Source of the DNA: Rhodobacteraceae bacterium Water-Bin34
Lineage (GTDB): Bacteria > Pseudomonadota > Alphaproteobacteria > Rhodobacterales > Rhodobacteraceae
Assembly: GCA_900197625.1 (NCBI GenBank)
Contig: FZLS01000027.1
Span: 1-33,598, forward strand
Reading direction: 5' to 3'
Length of the DNA stretch: 33,598 bases
The notes beneath the pieces are model-generated. The model was not told where the DNA came from. It did no database searches and saw only the letters and a program-made list of their open reading frames with translations. The position numbers were made by a program, and so were the translations under genes. Shown here in pieces: positions 16,858-24,431 of the stretch. Position 1 is the stretch's first letter, and every line of letters starts with the position of its first letter.

Positions 16858-18629
16858 TGGGTGATAATATAAAAACAGTTGCTGAACATCTTGTAGACTT
16901 TCTCCAGCGAAGAGAAGTTAAACATGTTTTTGGGCTTTGTGGTCATACTAATATAGCTGTTTTAGCAGCATTGTCGAAAAGCCCTATTGATTTCATCACA
17001 GTAAGGCATGAGCAAATTGCAAGCCATGCTGCAGACGCTTATGCGCGAGTTACTGGAAAAGCTTCAGTTGTACTCTCTCATTTATCTCCAGGTCTTACTA
17101 ATTGTGCAACAGGAGTTGCAAATGCTGCATTAGATTGTATTCCAATGGTCGTTATTGCTGGTGATATTCCTACCCACTATTATGGCAAACATCCACATCA
17201 AGAAGTAAACTTGCATTCTGATGCATCACAATATGAAATATATAAACCTTTTGTGAAGCGCGCATGGAGAGTTGATAGGGCAGATCTTATAGCTGAAATC
17301 TTAGAAAAGGCTTTTCATTTAGCTGAAAGTGGCCAACCTGGACCTGTTTTAGTTAACGTACCTATGGATATTTTTAGTGAAGTTATATCATCAGAAACAT
17401 TTGATCGCATTCTTGATAATATGCGATCAATAATCAAGCCATCTATTGATGATCATACGGCGCGTGAAATTATAACTAAATTAGCAAATTCTAAAAATCC
17501 AGTTAGTTATGTAGGTGGTGGTATTCTTTTGTCAGGTGCTTCTAATGAACTTCGAGAATTTATAGAATTTATGGGTTTACCTGTAGCACATTCTTTGATG
17601 GGTAAAGGCGCAATAAGTGATGAAAATCCTTATCTTCTTGGTATGACAGGATTTTGGGGCACAAAATTAACAAATGATGCATGTTTAAATGCAGATTATA
17701 TTCTGGCTATTGGTACTCGCTTCAAAGAAGCTGATTGTTCAAGTTGGTATCCTGGATATACATTTAATATTCCTGGATCAAAAGTTATTCATATAGATAT
17801 AGAACCGTCAGAAATTGGTAGAAATTATCCAACAGATATTGGTGTTATTGCTGATGCAAAGTCCGCATTGTCTGTTTTATTGCGTGTAGCAAAAGAAATA
17901 TATCCTGATGGTTTCGATAGACCAAAGTTACGTGAAAAAATTGCAAAATTTAAAAATGCATTCGTCGAAAAAAATACTAATATGGCTACCTCAAATTCAT
18001 TTCCAATGATGCCTGAAAGGATCCTTGCTGATACAAGAAGTGCACTACCTGATGATGCTATTATTACAACTGATGTTGGATGGAATAAAAACGGTGTTGG
18101 ACAGCAGTTTAACATACTAACCCCAGGCTCTATTTTAACTCCAGGGGGATTTGCTACAATGGGGTTTGGCCCCCCCGCAGCAATAGGTGCAAAGTTAGCA
18201 AGCCCAAATAAAGTGGTGCTTAGCTTGGTTGGTGATGGTGGATTTGGACAAAACCCTGCAATGCTTGCAACAGCTGTTGAATTAAATCTGGGAATAATTT
18301 GGTTGGTAATGAATAACAATGCCTTTGGAACAATCGCTGGTTTGCAAAAGGCACATTATGGGCTTACCTATGGCACTACCTTCCCAGGAACTTCTGAAAA
18401 ACCAGAAAATGGACCAGATTATTCTAAAATTGCAGAGGCATATGGTGCCGTGGGCATAAAAATTAATAGTGCATCAGAATTACTGCCTGCATTAAGAGAC
18501 GCTATTAAATCAAATAAACCAACAGTTATTGATGTAGCAATGATAAATAATCCAACACCAACGACTGGCCACTGGAATATTCTGGACATATACTCCCCAG
18601 ACAAAAATGTAAGTCATGTATCAACTTAA
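16857..18629 (+). CDS. Thiamine diphosphate-dependent enzyme, acetolactate synthase-like
   Basis: ThDP-dependent enzyme of 590 aa with the three-domain layout of the acetolactate synthase/benzoylformate decarboxylase group. The cofactor-activating glutamate is Glu52 in VRHEQIASHAADAYARVTG; the ThDP/Mg2+ motif runs from GDG at 459-461 to NNNAFG at 486-491. Family members decarboxylate 2-oxo acids, ligate two carbonyl compounds or hydrolyse cyclic diketones (IolD). The N-terminal block does not match sulfoacetaldehyde acetyltransferase. Its ATG overlaps the preceding stop codon. It is the last plus-strand gene of the cluster and a good candidate for the C-C cleavage step. No small regulatory subunit of a biosynthetic acetolactate synthase is adjacent, which favours a catabolic role. 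Confidence 0.88.
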   Translation: MGDNIKTVAEHLVDFLQRREVKHVFGLCGHTNIAVLAALSKSPIDFITVRHEQIASHAADAYARVTGKASVVLSHLSPGLTNCATGVANAALDCIPMVVIAGDIPTHYYGKHPHQEVNLHSDASQYEIYKPFVKRAWRVDRADLIAEILEKAFHLAESGQPGPVLVNVPMDIFSEVISSETFDRILDNMRSIIKPSIDDHTAREIITKLANSKNPVSYVGGGILLSGASNELREFIEFMGLPVAHSLMGKGAISDENPYLLGMTGFWGTKLTNDACLNADYILAIGTRFKEADCSSWYPGYTFNIPGSKVIHIDIEPSEIGRNYPTDIGVIADAKSALSVLLRVAKEIYPDGFDRPKLREKIAKFKNAFVEKNTNMATSNSFPMMPERILADTRSALPDDAIITTDVGWNKNGVGQQFNILTPGSILTPGGFATMGFGPPAAIGAKLASPNKVVLSLVGDGGFGQNPAMLATAVELNLGIIWLVMNNNAFGTIAGLQKAHYGLTYGTTFPGTSEKPENGPDYSKIAEAYGAVGIKINSASELLPALRDAIKSNKPTVIDVAMINNPTPTTGHWNILDIYSPDKNVSHVST

Positions 18630-18643
18630 ATGATAATAGATAA

Positions 18644-18665
18644 CACTAAATATTATTATTTGGTG
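18644..18665. terminator. Weak bidirectional hairpin between convergent operons
   Basis: CACTAAAT (18644-18651) can pair with ATTTGGTG (18658-18665) through one wobble pair over a six-base loop, in the 40-base gap between the convergent ThDP and aldehyde dehydrogenase genes. No long T-run follows on either strand, so termination strength is uncertain. The position between converging operons is the main argument. Confidence 0.3.
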
Positions 18666-18669
18666 CCGG

Positions 18670-20148
18670 TCATCTCATTATAAAAGGGTTTTGCATTGGT
18701 TGATCCGATGTATTTATCCATGTAGTTTTGGTCCTTGTATAATCATAGATTGTATCGATACCTGCTTCACGGCCGTAACCAGATTGATTGTATCCACCAA
18801 ATGGTGCAATTGGGGAAATAGCTCGATATGTATTTATCCAGCATATTCCTGCCTTTATTTTTGAGGATACGCGATGTGCACGTGCTATATTTTCTGTAAA
18901 TATCCCAGACCCTAAGCCAAATTTTGAGTCATTTGCGAGTGCAATTGCTTCTTCTTCGGTTTCAAAAGGTAAAAGTGACATTATAGGACCAAACATTTCC
19001 ACTTTTAGAGTTTCTGTATTTGCATTTGTACATTCGACCAAGGTTGGCTCCATATAGTTACCTGCTCTTTTTAATGAGTTTCCACCAAAATGAATTTTTG
19101 CACCTTGAGATCTAGATACTGCCAGGGTTTTAGAAATGTTATTTATCTGAGCTTTTGTGCAAAGGGGCCCAATATTAGTTTCTGCATCTAATGGATTTCC
19201 GACTTTAATTTTTTTTGACTTTTCAATGATTATTTTGATTAAATTATCTAAAATATTTTTATGTATAAGTCCGCGAGACCCAGCGACACAGCTCTGTCCA
19301 GAAGCGCCAAAATTTCCTGCAATTAATCCGTTTGCCGCGCTTTCTAAGTTCGCATCATCAAAAACAATTATTGGTGATTTCCCACCTAATTCTAAAGAAG
19401 TGGCAGCAAAATTTTCTGAAGAGTTTTTAATTACATGCCTAGCAGTATCTGGCCCCCCTGTGAAAGCTATACGATCTATATCTGGGTGACTTGTTAATGG
19501 AATTGAACAATTTTCAGCGTCGCCAGTAATAACTGATATAACGCCAGGAGGAAAACCGGCTTGTTCAATTAATTTTGCGAATTCAAACATTGGTGCAGGT
19601 GCAATTTCTGAAGCTTTAAGGATAACCGTACAGCCTGCTGCTAAAGCCGGGCCAAGTTTTGTTGCAGTTAAAAACATTTGAGCATTCCATGGAACAACTG
19701 CTACAACAACTCCAATTGGTTCACGTCGAGTAAATACGTGCATGTTGGGTTTGTCTATTGGTAGAACTGATCCTTCAATTTTATCTGCTAACCCGGCATA
19801 ATAGCGATAATAATCAGCTACATAACTTGTTTGAGTTGACGTTTCCGCTAAAAGTTTTCCACTGTCATTAGTTTCAACTTGCCCAATAAGATCTGCATTT
19901 TTCTCGATTAAATCTGCTAATTTATGGATTAGTTTTCCACGTTGTGATTGAGAAATATCACGCCAAGATGCATCATTTAATGTTCTACGTGCCGCGCTTA
20001 CTGCGCGGTTAACATCGTTTTTTGATGCACAATCAAAAGTTGCCCAAGTTTCTCCTGTTGCAGGATTCTGTGAATCCATCGATTGTTGAGTGCTTCCGCT
20101 AACCCAGTCACCATCTATATATAGTTGATAATGTGGTTTGTTTTCCAT
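18670..20148 (-). CDS. NAD(P)-dependent aldehyde dehydrogenase (non-acylating)
   Basis: Classical aldehyde dehydrogenase oxidising an aldehyde to a carboxylic acid, 492 aa from the ATG at 20148. That start is preceded by TTGAGGATTAAC, a good GAGG site; a TTG codon at 20160 extends the frame but would overlap the ribosome-binding site. The catalytic residues are present: Glu253 in SLELGGKSP and Cys287 in GASGQSCVAGS, plus the VVPWNAQ cofactor block at about 151-157. It resembles succinate-semialdehyde, betaine-aldehyde and hydroxymuconic-semialdehyde dehydrogenases. As last gene of the monooxygenase operon it likely oxidises the semialdehyde released by ring opening. Confidence 0.92.
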   Translation of the reverse strand: MENKPHYQLYIDGDWVSGSTQQSMDSQNPATGETWATFDCASKNDVNRAVSAARRTLNDASWRDISQSQRGKLIHKLADLIEKNADLIGQVETNDSGKLLAETSTQTSYVADYYRYYAGLADKIEGSVLPIDKPNMHVFTRREPIGVVVAVVPWNAQMFLTATKLGPALAAGCTVILKASEIAPAPMFEFAKLIEQAGFPPGVISVITGDAENCSIPLTSHPDIDRIAFTGGPDTARHVIKNSSENFAATSLELGGKSPIIVFDDANLESAANGLIAGNFGASGQSCVAGSRGLIHKNILDNLIKIIIEKSKKIKVGNPLDAETNIGPLCTKAQINNISKTLAVSRSQGAKIHFGGNSLKRAGNYMEPTLVECTNANTETLKVEMFGPIMSLLPFETEEEAIALANDSKFGLGSGIFTENIARAHRVSSKIKAGICWINTYRAISPIAPFGGYNQSGYGREAGIDTIYDYTRTKTTWINTSDQPMQNPFIMR

Positions 20149-20156
20149 GTTAATCC

Positions 20157-21191
20157 TCAATTAAATGCTGGCATGACTTCGTTTATAAACCGTTCTAAAG
20201 ACTCTTTCTTTCTTTTAAAACTCATTCCACTATCTATCCAAAATGCATATTCATCGTATCCAAGTTTCTCATATCTTTTAATTTGATTAATTACTGACTT
20301 AGATGTCCCTATTGTTAAATCACGTTTCATATTCTTTGGTGACATTAATTTATTAGCGGCCAATTCTTCTTTCGATAAAGTTTTAATTTGCCCTTGTTCT
20401 ACTGGTCTTTTATTTTGGAACCATGCACCAAAATAACAATAAAATCTTGAAAGTTCTCTTGCTGCTTCATCTACATCATCTTGATCTAAACCAACATAAG
20501 TATGGTGTAACAACATTATTTTTGGCCTTTTACCATCATAACCTGCACAGGCTTCATTAAATTTCTGCATAAGGTCTTCTATTTCTTCTAAACCCATCCA
20601 GAGTGGGGTGACTTGGATATTAAATCCATTTTCCACTCCAAACTTATGACTACTAATATCTCTTGCTGCTATCCAAATTGGTGGTCCGTCTTTTTGAAGT
20701 GGTCGTGGTGCAGAAGAAGTTTTTGGAAAATTATAATATTCTCCTTCATGTTCACAATCACCTGCCCATAATTTACGTAATAGCGGTATACTTTCTCTCA
20801 TTTTTTGGCCTGCTTCCCAGGCATCCATACCCGGTACTAACCGTTCATATTCATAAGAATATGCACCTCTGGCTATGCCTAACTCTATTCTTCCACCGGT
20901 AATTAAATCAGTAGCAGCAGCTTCTCCGGCGAGTTTTATTGGATGCCAAAATGGTGCAATAACCGTTCCTGTGCCTAAACGTAAATTTTTTGTATTATAA
21001 CTTAAATCGACTAAACTGATAAAAGGATTTGGTGCTATAGTGAACTCCATACCGTGGTGTTCGCCTGTCCAAAGAGATCTCATTCCACCTTGATCAGCGA
21101 TTTTTGCCAATTCAATAAGTTCTTCGCGTAAGTCGCTGTGATTTTGTTCAGGTGTAATTCTTTCCATGTGTGCAAAAAGAGAAAAATCCAT
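20157..21191 (-). CDS. Luciferase-like (LLM) flavin-dependent monooxygenase
   Basis: Bacterial luciferase-like monooxygenase (TIM-barrel, FMNH2-dependent), 344 aa from the ATG at 21191. Upstream frame extension exists, but AAGGAA six bases before 21191 settles the start. The N-terminal MDFSLFAHMERITP strand, WTGEHHG (about 41-47), LGTGTVIAPFWHP (about 76-88) and GGRIELGIARGAYSYEYER (about 98-116) are typical of two-component LLM oxygenases such as RutA relatives and pyridine monooxygenase. The gene starts two bases downstream of the flavin reductase stop, strong evidence for a two-component system. The likely reaction is oxygen insertion into, or oxidative opening of, a ring or amide. The substrate is unknown. 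Confidence 0.9.
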   Translation of the reverse strand: MDFSLFAHMERITPEQNHSDLREELIELAKIADQGGMRSLWTGEHHGMEFTIAPNPFISLVDLSYNTKNLRLGTGTVIAPFWHPIKLAGEAAATDLITGGRIELGIARGAYSYEYERLVPGMDAWEAGQKMRESIPLLRKLWAGDCEHEGEYYNFPKTSSAPRPLQKDGPPIWIAARDISSHKFGVENGFNIQVTPLWMGLEEIEDLMQKFNEACAGYDGKRPKIMLLHHTYVGLDQDDVDEAARELSRFYCYFGAWFQNKRPVEQGQIKTLSKEELAANKLMSPKNMKRDLTIGTSKSVINQIKRYEKLGYDEYAFWIDSGMSFKRKKESLERFINEVMPAFN

Positions 21192-21192
21192 T

Positions 21193-22116
21193 TTATTTCC
21201 TTTCTTGAATGCCGTGAATAGCACCTTTTTCTACATCGCCTAAGTATAGTGAGAAATTTCTTGATTGTGCTTCTAATGCAAATCGAGACATCATCCTTGA
21301 TATAGCTGGCGATGTAAATTTTTGTTGATTTAATTGAGATATTGGGATTGAAATAACATCTGATGAAGTGTCTTTGATCTTTCCAGTTGCCAAGAAATAG
21401 GTGCTATGTTCTCTAGATTTAATTCCTTCAAAAACTGAATAGGCTTGACCTAACTTTGCTGAAATACCGTAATTAATTATTGTATCATTTAAATCTTTTA
21501 TTTGATTGCTTCTGTCTATTGCTTTGCATTGAGGTGGTTGAAGGCCATCTGGTGTTTTTATTAAGATTATGTTTTCTTTATCTTCGATAATTGCTCCACA
21601 GATAGCATTGCTTGTAGTGTCCTTAAATGCGGCTCGCTCTAATCCTAAACTAAAATATTGGCCTCCAACATATCCTAGACCTGGTTCATTTGATAATTTT
21701 AAGTCATCAATTTGTCCGATCAATACACAATGATCACCTGTTGGAATAATATTATTCGTTGTGCAAGAAAATTGTACAGTGGCGCCATCTATTGTTGGCA
21801 CTCCGTTTAAATCAAGTTTATGTGGTACTTTTGTAAATCTGTCATCATCGGACGTTGCAAAAATATTTGAAATTTTTTCTTGGCCTTCAGAAAGTATATT
21901 TACTGAAAAGTGAATGCATTTTGAAAATGTTTCGTAACTTGATAAGAATTTACCAGGGCAAACAAGAAGCATTGGCGGATCTAAAGAGACTGATGTAAAT
22001 GAATTCGCAGTAAAGCCAACATATTTTCCATCACCTCTGACGGCTGTTACAACTGTCACGCCAGTCATAAACTTGCCAAATGCATCTCTTAGTAAAATGG
22101 GATCAATTTCATCCAT
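21193..22116 (-). CDS. Flavin reductase with C-terminal extension
   Basis: NAD(P)H:flavin oxidoreductase partner for the adjacent monooxygenase. Residues 1 to about 162 form the standard flavin reductase domain: GFTANSFTSVSLDPPMLLV (34-52) binds FMN, and GDHCVLIGQI with His129 closes the site. The protein is 307 aa, nearly twice the length of HpaC or RutF. The extra 140 residues begin near AICGAIIEDKENIILI (171-186) and include YSVFEGIKSREHSTYFLATGKI, vaguely like a degenerate Nudix fold without a Nudix box. It overlaps the hydrolase stop by one base and is followed at once by the LLM gene, so the three are coupled. Confidence 0.88.
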   Translation of the reverse strand: MDEIDPILLRDAFGKFMTGVTVVTAVRGDGKYVGFTANSFTSVSLDPPMLLVCPGKFLSSYETFSKCIHFSVNILSEGQEKISNIFATSDDDRFTKVPHKLDLNGVPTIDGATVQFSCTTNNIIPTGDHCVLIGQIDDLKLSNEPGLGYVGGQYFSLGLERAAFKDTTSNAICGAIIEDKENIILIKTPDGLQPPQCKAIDRSNQIKDLNDTIINYGISAKLGQAYSVFEGIKSREHSTYFLATGKIKDTSSDVISIPISQLNQQKFTSPAISRMMSRFALEAQSRNFSLYLGDVEKGAIHGIQERK

Positions 22117-22892
22117 TAAGCATTATCCATTGTGAATTTTTTTAAGGTTTCATTAAGGTGTTTTGCATGTGTCATTGGAAGCATATGCGCAGCATTATCA
22201 AATATTTCCATTTTTCCGGTATGAGTAAGTTTAGACATATTTTTTGTCATCTCTGGAGTGGAATTAGGCTCTCTTGACCCTGTTATAAATAATGATGGGC
22301 AGTGTAATTTGTCTAAATCATTTTCACTTGGGCCATCTTCATTCGAAAATACTTTATATGCGTTATAATATCCCTTTGGATCAGTTGAATTTAACCAATC
22401 CTTACAAACTTTACGCGCATTTTTCTCATCTGGGCTGAACCATCTGTTAAGAGTATTTGAGGGATCTGAGTTCGATTGTTTAGATAAAGTATTAAATCTA
22501 TACTGTACTGCTTTTTTTGCTGCTTCATCTCTTTTGAAAATGGCATTCAATGCAATCACTGATTTTACTTTTTTTGGATGGCGGAATGCTAATTCTAGAG
22601 CAATCATTGCGCCAAAGGAATGACCTATGATTATTGATGGACTTGAAATTGCTTCAGATATTAATCCTGAATAATCTTTTAAATCAAAATTATCTGTAGG
22701 AATAGAGCAGTCGCCATGACCTGGAATATCAATTGCAATAGTTTTATAAAACTTGCTGAGTTCAGTTATTTGTTCAGTCCATGCTTCAGCGCGTAAACCC
22801 ACGCCATGAATAAAAACTATTTGTTGCCCAATTCCAGACACAATTGCATTTAATTGTCCAAATTTAGACCGAGGCTGGGTTGTCCAGGTCAT
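22116..22892 (-). CDS. Alpha/beta-fold hydrolase
   Basis: Alpha/beta hydrolase of 258 aa. The oxyanion region HGVG is at 29-32, the nucleophile elbow GHSFG has Ser92, and the catalytic His is His236 in NAAHMLPMTH. At the usual acid position the sequence reads TGSREPNST, with Glu208 where Asp is normal. In the Rut pathway a relative, RutD, hydrolyses the aminoacrylate intermediate; in other clusters such enzymes cleave enol, ester or formamide products of ring opening. Its ATG overlaps the 3' end of the AA_synth gene by 29 bases. The reaction is most likely hydrolysis of the monooxygenase product. Confidence 0.87.
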   Translation of the reverse strand: MTWTTQPRSKFGQLNAIVSGIGQQIVFIHGVGLRAEAWTEQITELSKFYKTIAIDIPGHGDCSIPTDNFDLKDYSGLISEAISSPSIIIGHSFGAMIALELAFRHPKKVKSVIALNAIFKRDEAAKKAVQYRFNTLSKQSNSDPSNTLNRWFSPDEKNARKVCKDWLNSTDPKGYYNAYKVFSNEDGPSENDLDKLHCPSLFITGSREPNSTPEMTKNMSKLTHTGKMEIFDNAAHMLPMTHAKHLNETLKKFTMDNA

Positions 22893-23463
22893 GACCTAAA
22901 TCCTTCAAATCTTGGTATCTATCACCAATTCTGTGATGGGGACGACCGCTCATGGCTCCACCGAGCACAATGACTATTTCATCATCTCTTGGTGCATCGG
23001 ATATGGAAAATTGTATTGTAAGGTAGTGTGACCGTCTTCCAGCATCGTTTTTATCCATCAGTGGTACCATGATGGGCGCATTTGCACCTGCTCTTGTATT
23101 TGTAAAAGCAAGATACGATTTTGCTCCAACTGCTTCACGATAAAAATTGCCAAATCTCAGAGTATGTATGAGTGCGGAAGCGTGTTCTATTTCACCATTT
23201 AATCCAACTATTGCGGCTTTCCCATAAGCTTCGATTGCATCGCCAGAACCTGCTAAACTGAGCATTCTATCAGTCAGCATCTCCCCAAGTATTGGGCCAT
23301 AAGCTTGTATTTCGGGCTTTAAATTGTCTACAAATTTTCCTGCCCATGGATTTGTTATTACAGCCGCAACAGCAAATGTCCGCCAAGGCTTTTCAGTTTT
23401 TCGAAAACCTTCAATTAGTATTTCTTCGTCATATGTAACAATTTTTCTAATTTCTGGATTCAT
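22864..23463 (-). CDS. AA_synth (DUF1185) family protein
   Basis: Member of the 'amino acid synthesis' family (PF06684/DUF1185), 199 aa, normal length. Recognisable blocks are AAVITNPWAGKFVDNL (about 32-47), YGKAAIVGLNGEIEHASALIH (about 79-99) and the C-terminal DAPRDDEIVIVLGGAMSGRPHHR. Biochemistry is not established; from memory the family is described as having a Bacillus chorismate-mutase-like fold, the fold type also shared by YjgF/RutC and by the repeats of ring-opening cyanuric acid hydrolases. It is the first gene of the operon, with AGGAAT before the ATG and a divergent LysR regulator. The genetic company suggests a role in amide or imine hydrolysis rather than amino acid synthesis. 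Confidence 0.85.
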   Translation of the reverse strand: MNPEIRKIVTYDEEILIEGFRKTEKPWRTFAVAAVITNPWAGKFVDNLKPEIQAYGPILGEMLTDRMLSLAGSGDAIEAYGKAAIVGLNGEIEHASALIHTLRFGNFYREAVGAKSYLAFTNTRAGANAPIMVPLMDKNDAGRRSHYLTIQFSISDAPRDDEIVIVLGGAMSGRPHHRIGDRYQDLKDLGHDLDNPASV

Positions 23464-23512
23464 TGGGAATTCCTAATTTAACAATGTCTAATATTTACTA
23501 ATTTGATGTTAA

Positions 23513-23557
23513 TTGACAAACAATTGATTTGTAGGCTTATGTATTAGTAAAACTAAT
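23513..23557. promoter_or_regulatory. Divergent promoter with two palindromes (LysR control region)
   Basis: The gap between the AA_synth operon and its LysR gene holds TTGACA (23513-23518), a good -35 for the LysR gene, with TTATGT/TATGTA some 18-19 bases downstream. It also holds the palindrome ACAAA-CAATTGA-TTTGT (23516-23532) and the perfect inverted repeat ATTAGT-AAA-ACTAAT (23543-23557). Both have the T-N11-A layout expected for LysR-type regulators. Binding is inferred, not shown. Confidence 0.4.
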
Positions 23558-23570
23558 GGATAACTTAGTC

Positions 23571-24410
23571 ATGGTTAAAGCATTACCTCCCTTAGCTTGG
23601 TTTCGGGCCTTCGAGTCAGCGGCTAGACGTTTGAGTTTTACAGCTGCCGCTGAAGAAATTGGGATGACGCAGTCAGCTGTTAGCCAGCATGTTAAATCAT
23701 TAGAAACATCTCTTGGTGTTGCCCTTTTTATAAGAAGACCACGTGGCTTATCGCTGACTGATGACGGGCGTAAACTATTACCCCAAGTTAGTTCTGCGTT
23801 AGAAACATTAACAGTTGCAGCTCGCAATTTTGACACTGTCCCATCTAAAAACGTTCTTACTGTGGCTGCATCCGTGAGTATTGCACAATGGTTGATTTCA
23901 CCGAGGCTCAATGAGTTTACTAATAAAAACCCTGAAATAAATATTAGGTTTTTAAGTACAATTTGGCCAGACGATTTTCATACAGTAAGAGCTGATGTTG
24001 AAATACCATTTGGTTCGCAAAAACAATTTGGACGTAATGCTACAAGGTTAGAGCCAAGTGGGTTGGTTGCACTTAAATCTCCTAAATTTTCAGGTAATAT
24101 AGAGAGTTCTACACTCATTGAGTCAGTAGGTACTTCAGATGGGTGGAAATTATGGGCTGAAAGTGTTGGCGGAAACCCTATGCCCAAAATTTTTGTTGAT
24201 TCATATGGCGCGGCAATGAATCTGGCAATAAATGGGAATGGGATAGCACTAGTAAGTAATATCCTTGCCCAAGATGCAATCAGATCAGGCAAGCTTATAA
24301 TGGCCGACAAAACCCTTTTAACCTGTAATGAAGGATATTATCTGCGTTACAATGATAAAAATTTATTAGCAAAACAATTTCATGATTGGCTAATAAATTC
24401 ATTAATTTAA
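23571..24410 (+). CDS. LysR-family regulator, GcvA-like
   Basis: LysR-type transcription factor of 279 aa. The N-terminal winged helix (about 5-64) has the GcvA-subfamily form LPPLAWFRAFESAARRLSFTAAAEE followed by MTQSAVSQHVKSLE. The effector domain runs from about 88 to the end and contains SPRLNEF and FVDSYGAAMNLAINGNGIALVS. I prefer the ATG at 23571: the in-frame ATG at 23556 lies inside the ATTAGT inverted repeat and almost at the predicted transcription start, and the shorter form gives the usual short MVKALPPL leader. Neither start has a clear Shine-Dalgarno. It is divergent from the monooxygenase operon and probably activates it in response to the pathway substrate. Confidence 0.88.
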   Translation: MVKALPPLAWFRAFESAARRLSFTAAAEEIGMTQSAVSQHVKSLETSLGVALFIRRPRGLSLTDDGRKLLPQVSSALETLTVAARNFDTVPSKNVLTVAASVSIAQWLISPRLNEFTNKNPEINIRFLSTIWPDDFHTVRADVEIPFGSQKQFGRNATRLEPSGLVALKSPKFSGNIESSTLIESVGTSDGWKLWAESVGGNPMPKIFVDSYGAAMNLAINGNGIALVSNILAQDAIRSGKLIMADKTLLTCNEGYYLRYNDKNLLAKQFHDWLINSLI

Positions 24411-24431
24411 GACTTTATAATTAATATGAAT

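Noticed and set aside
17825..18319. Minus-strand open frame of 164 codons within the ThDP gene
   Set aside because: Antisense to the cofactor-binding domain, with low-complexity composition typical of a mirrored frame.
15448..18629. Sulfoacetate degradation (sauS plus xsc)
   Set aside because: The ThDP protein has VRHEQIASHAADAYARVTG rather than the Xsc-type N-terminal block, and no sulfoacetate-CoA ligase, Pta or sulfonate exporter gene is present.
20157..23463. Canonical rut operon
   Set aside because: No RutB isochorismatase-type hydrolase, RutE nitroreductase or RutG permease is present, and an AA_synth protein replaces a YjgF protein; only the overall logic is shared.
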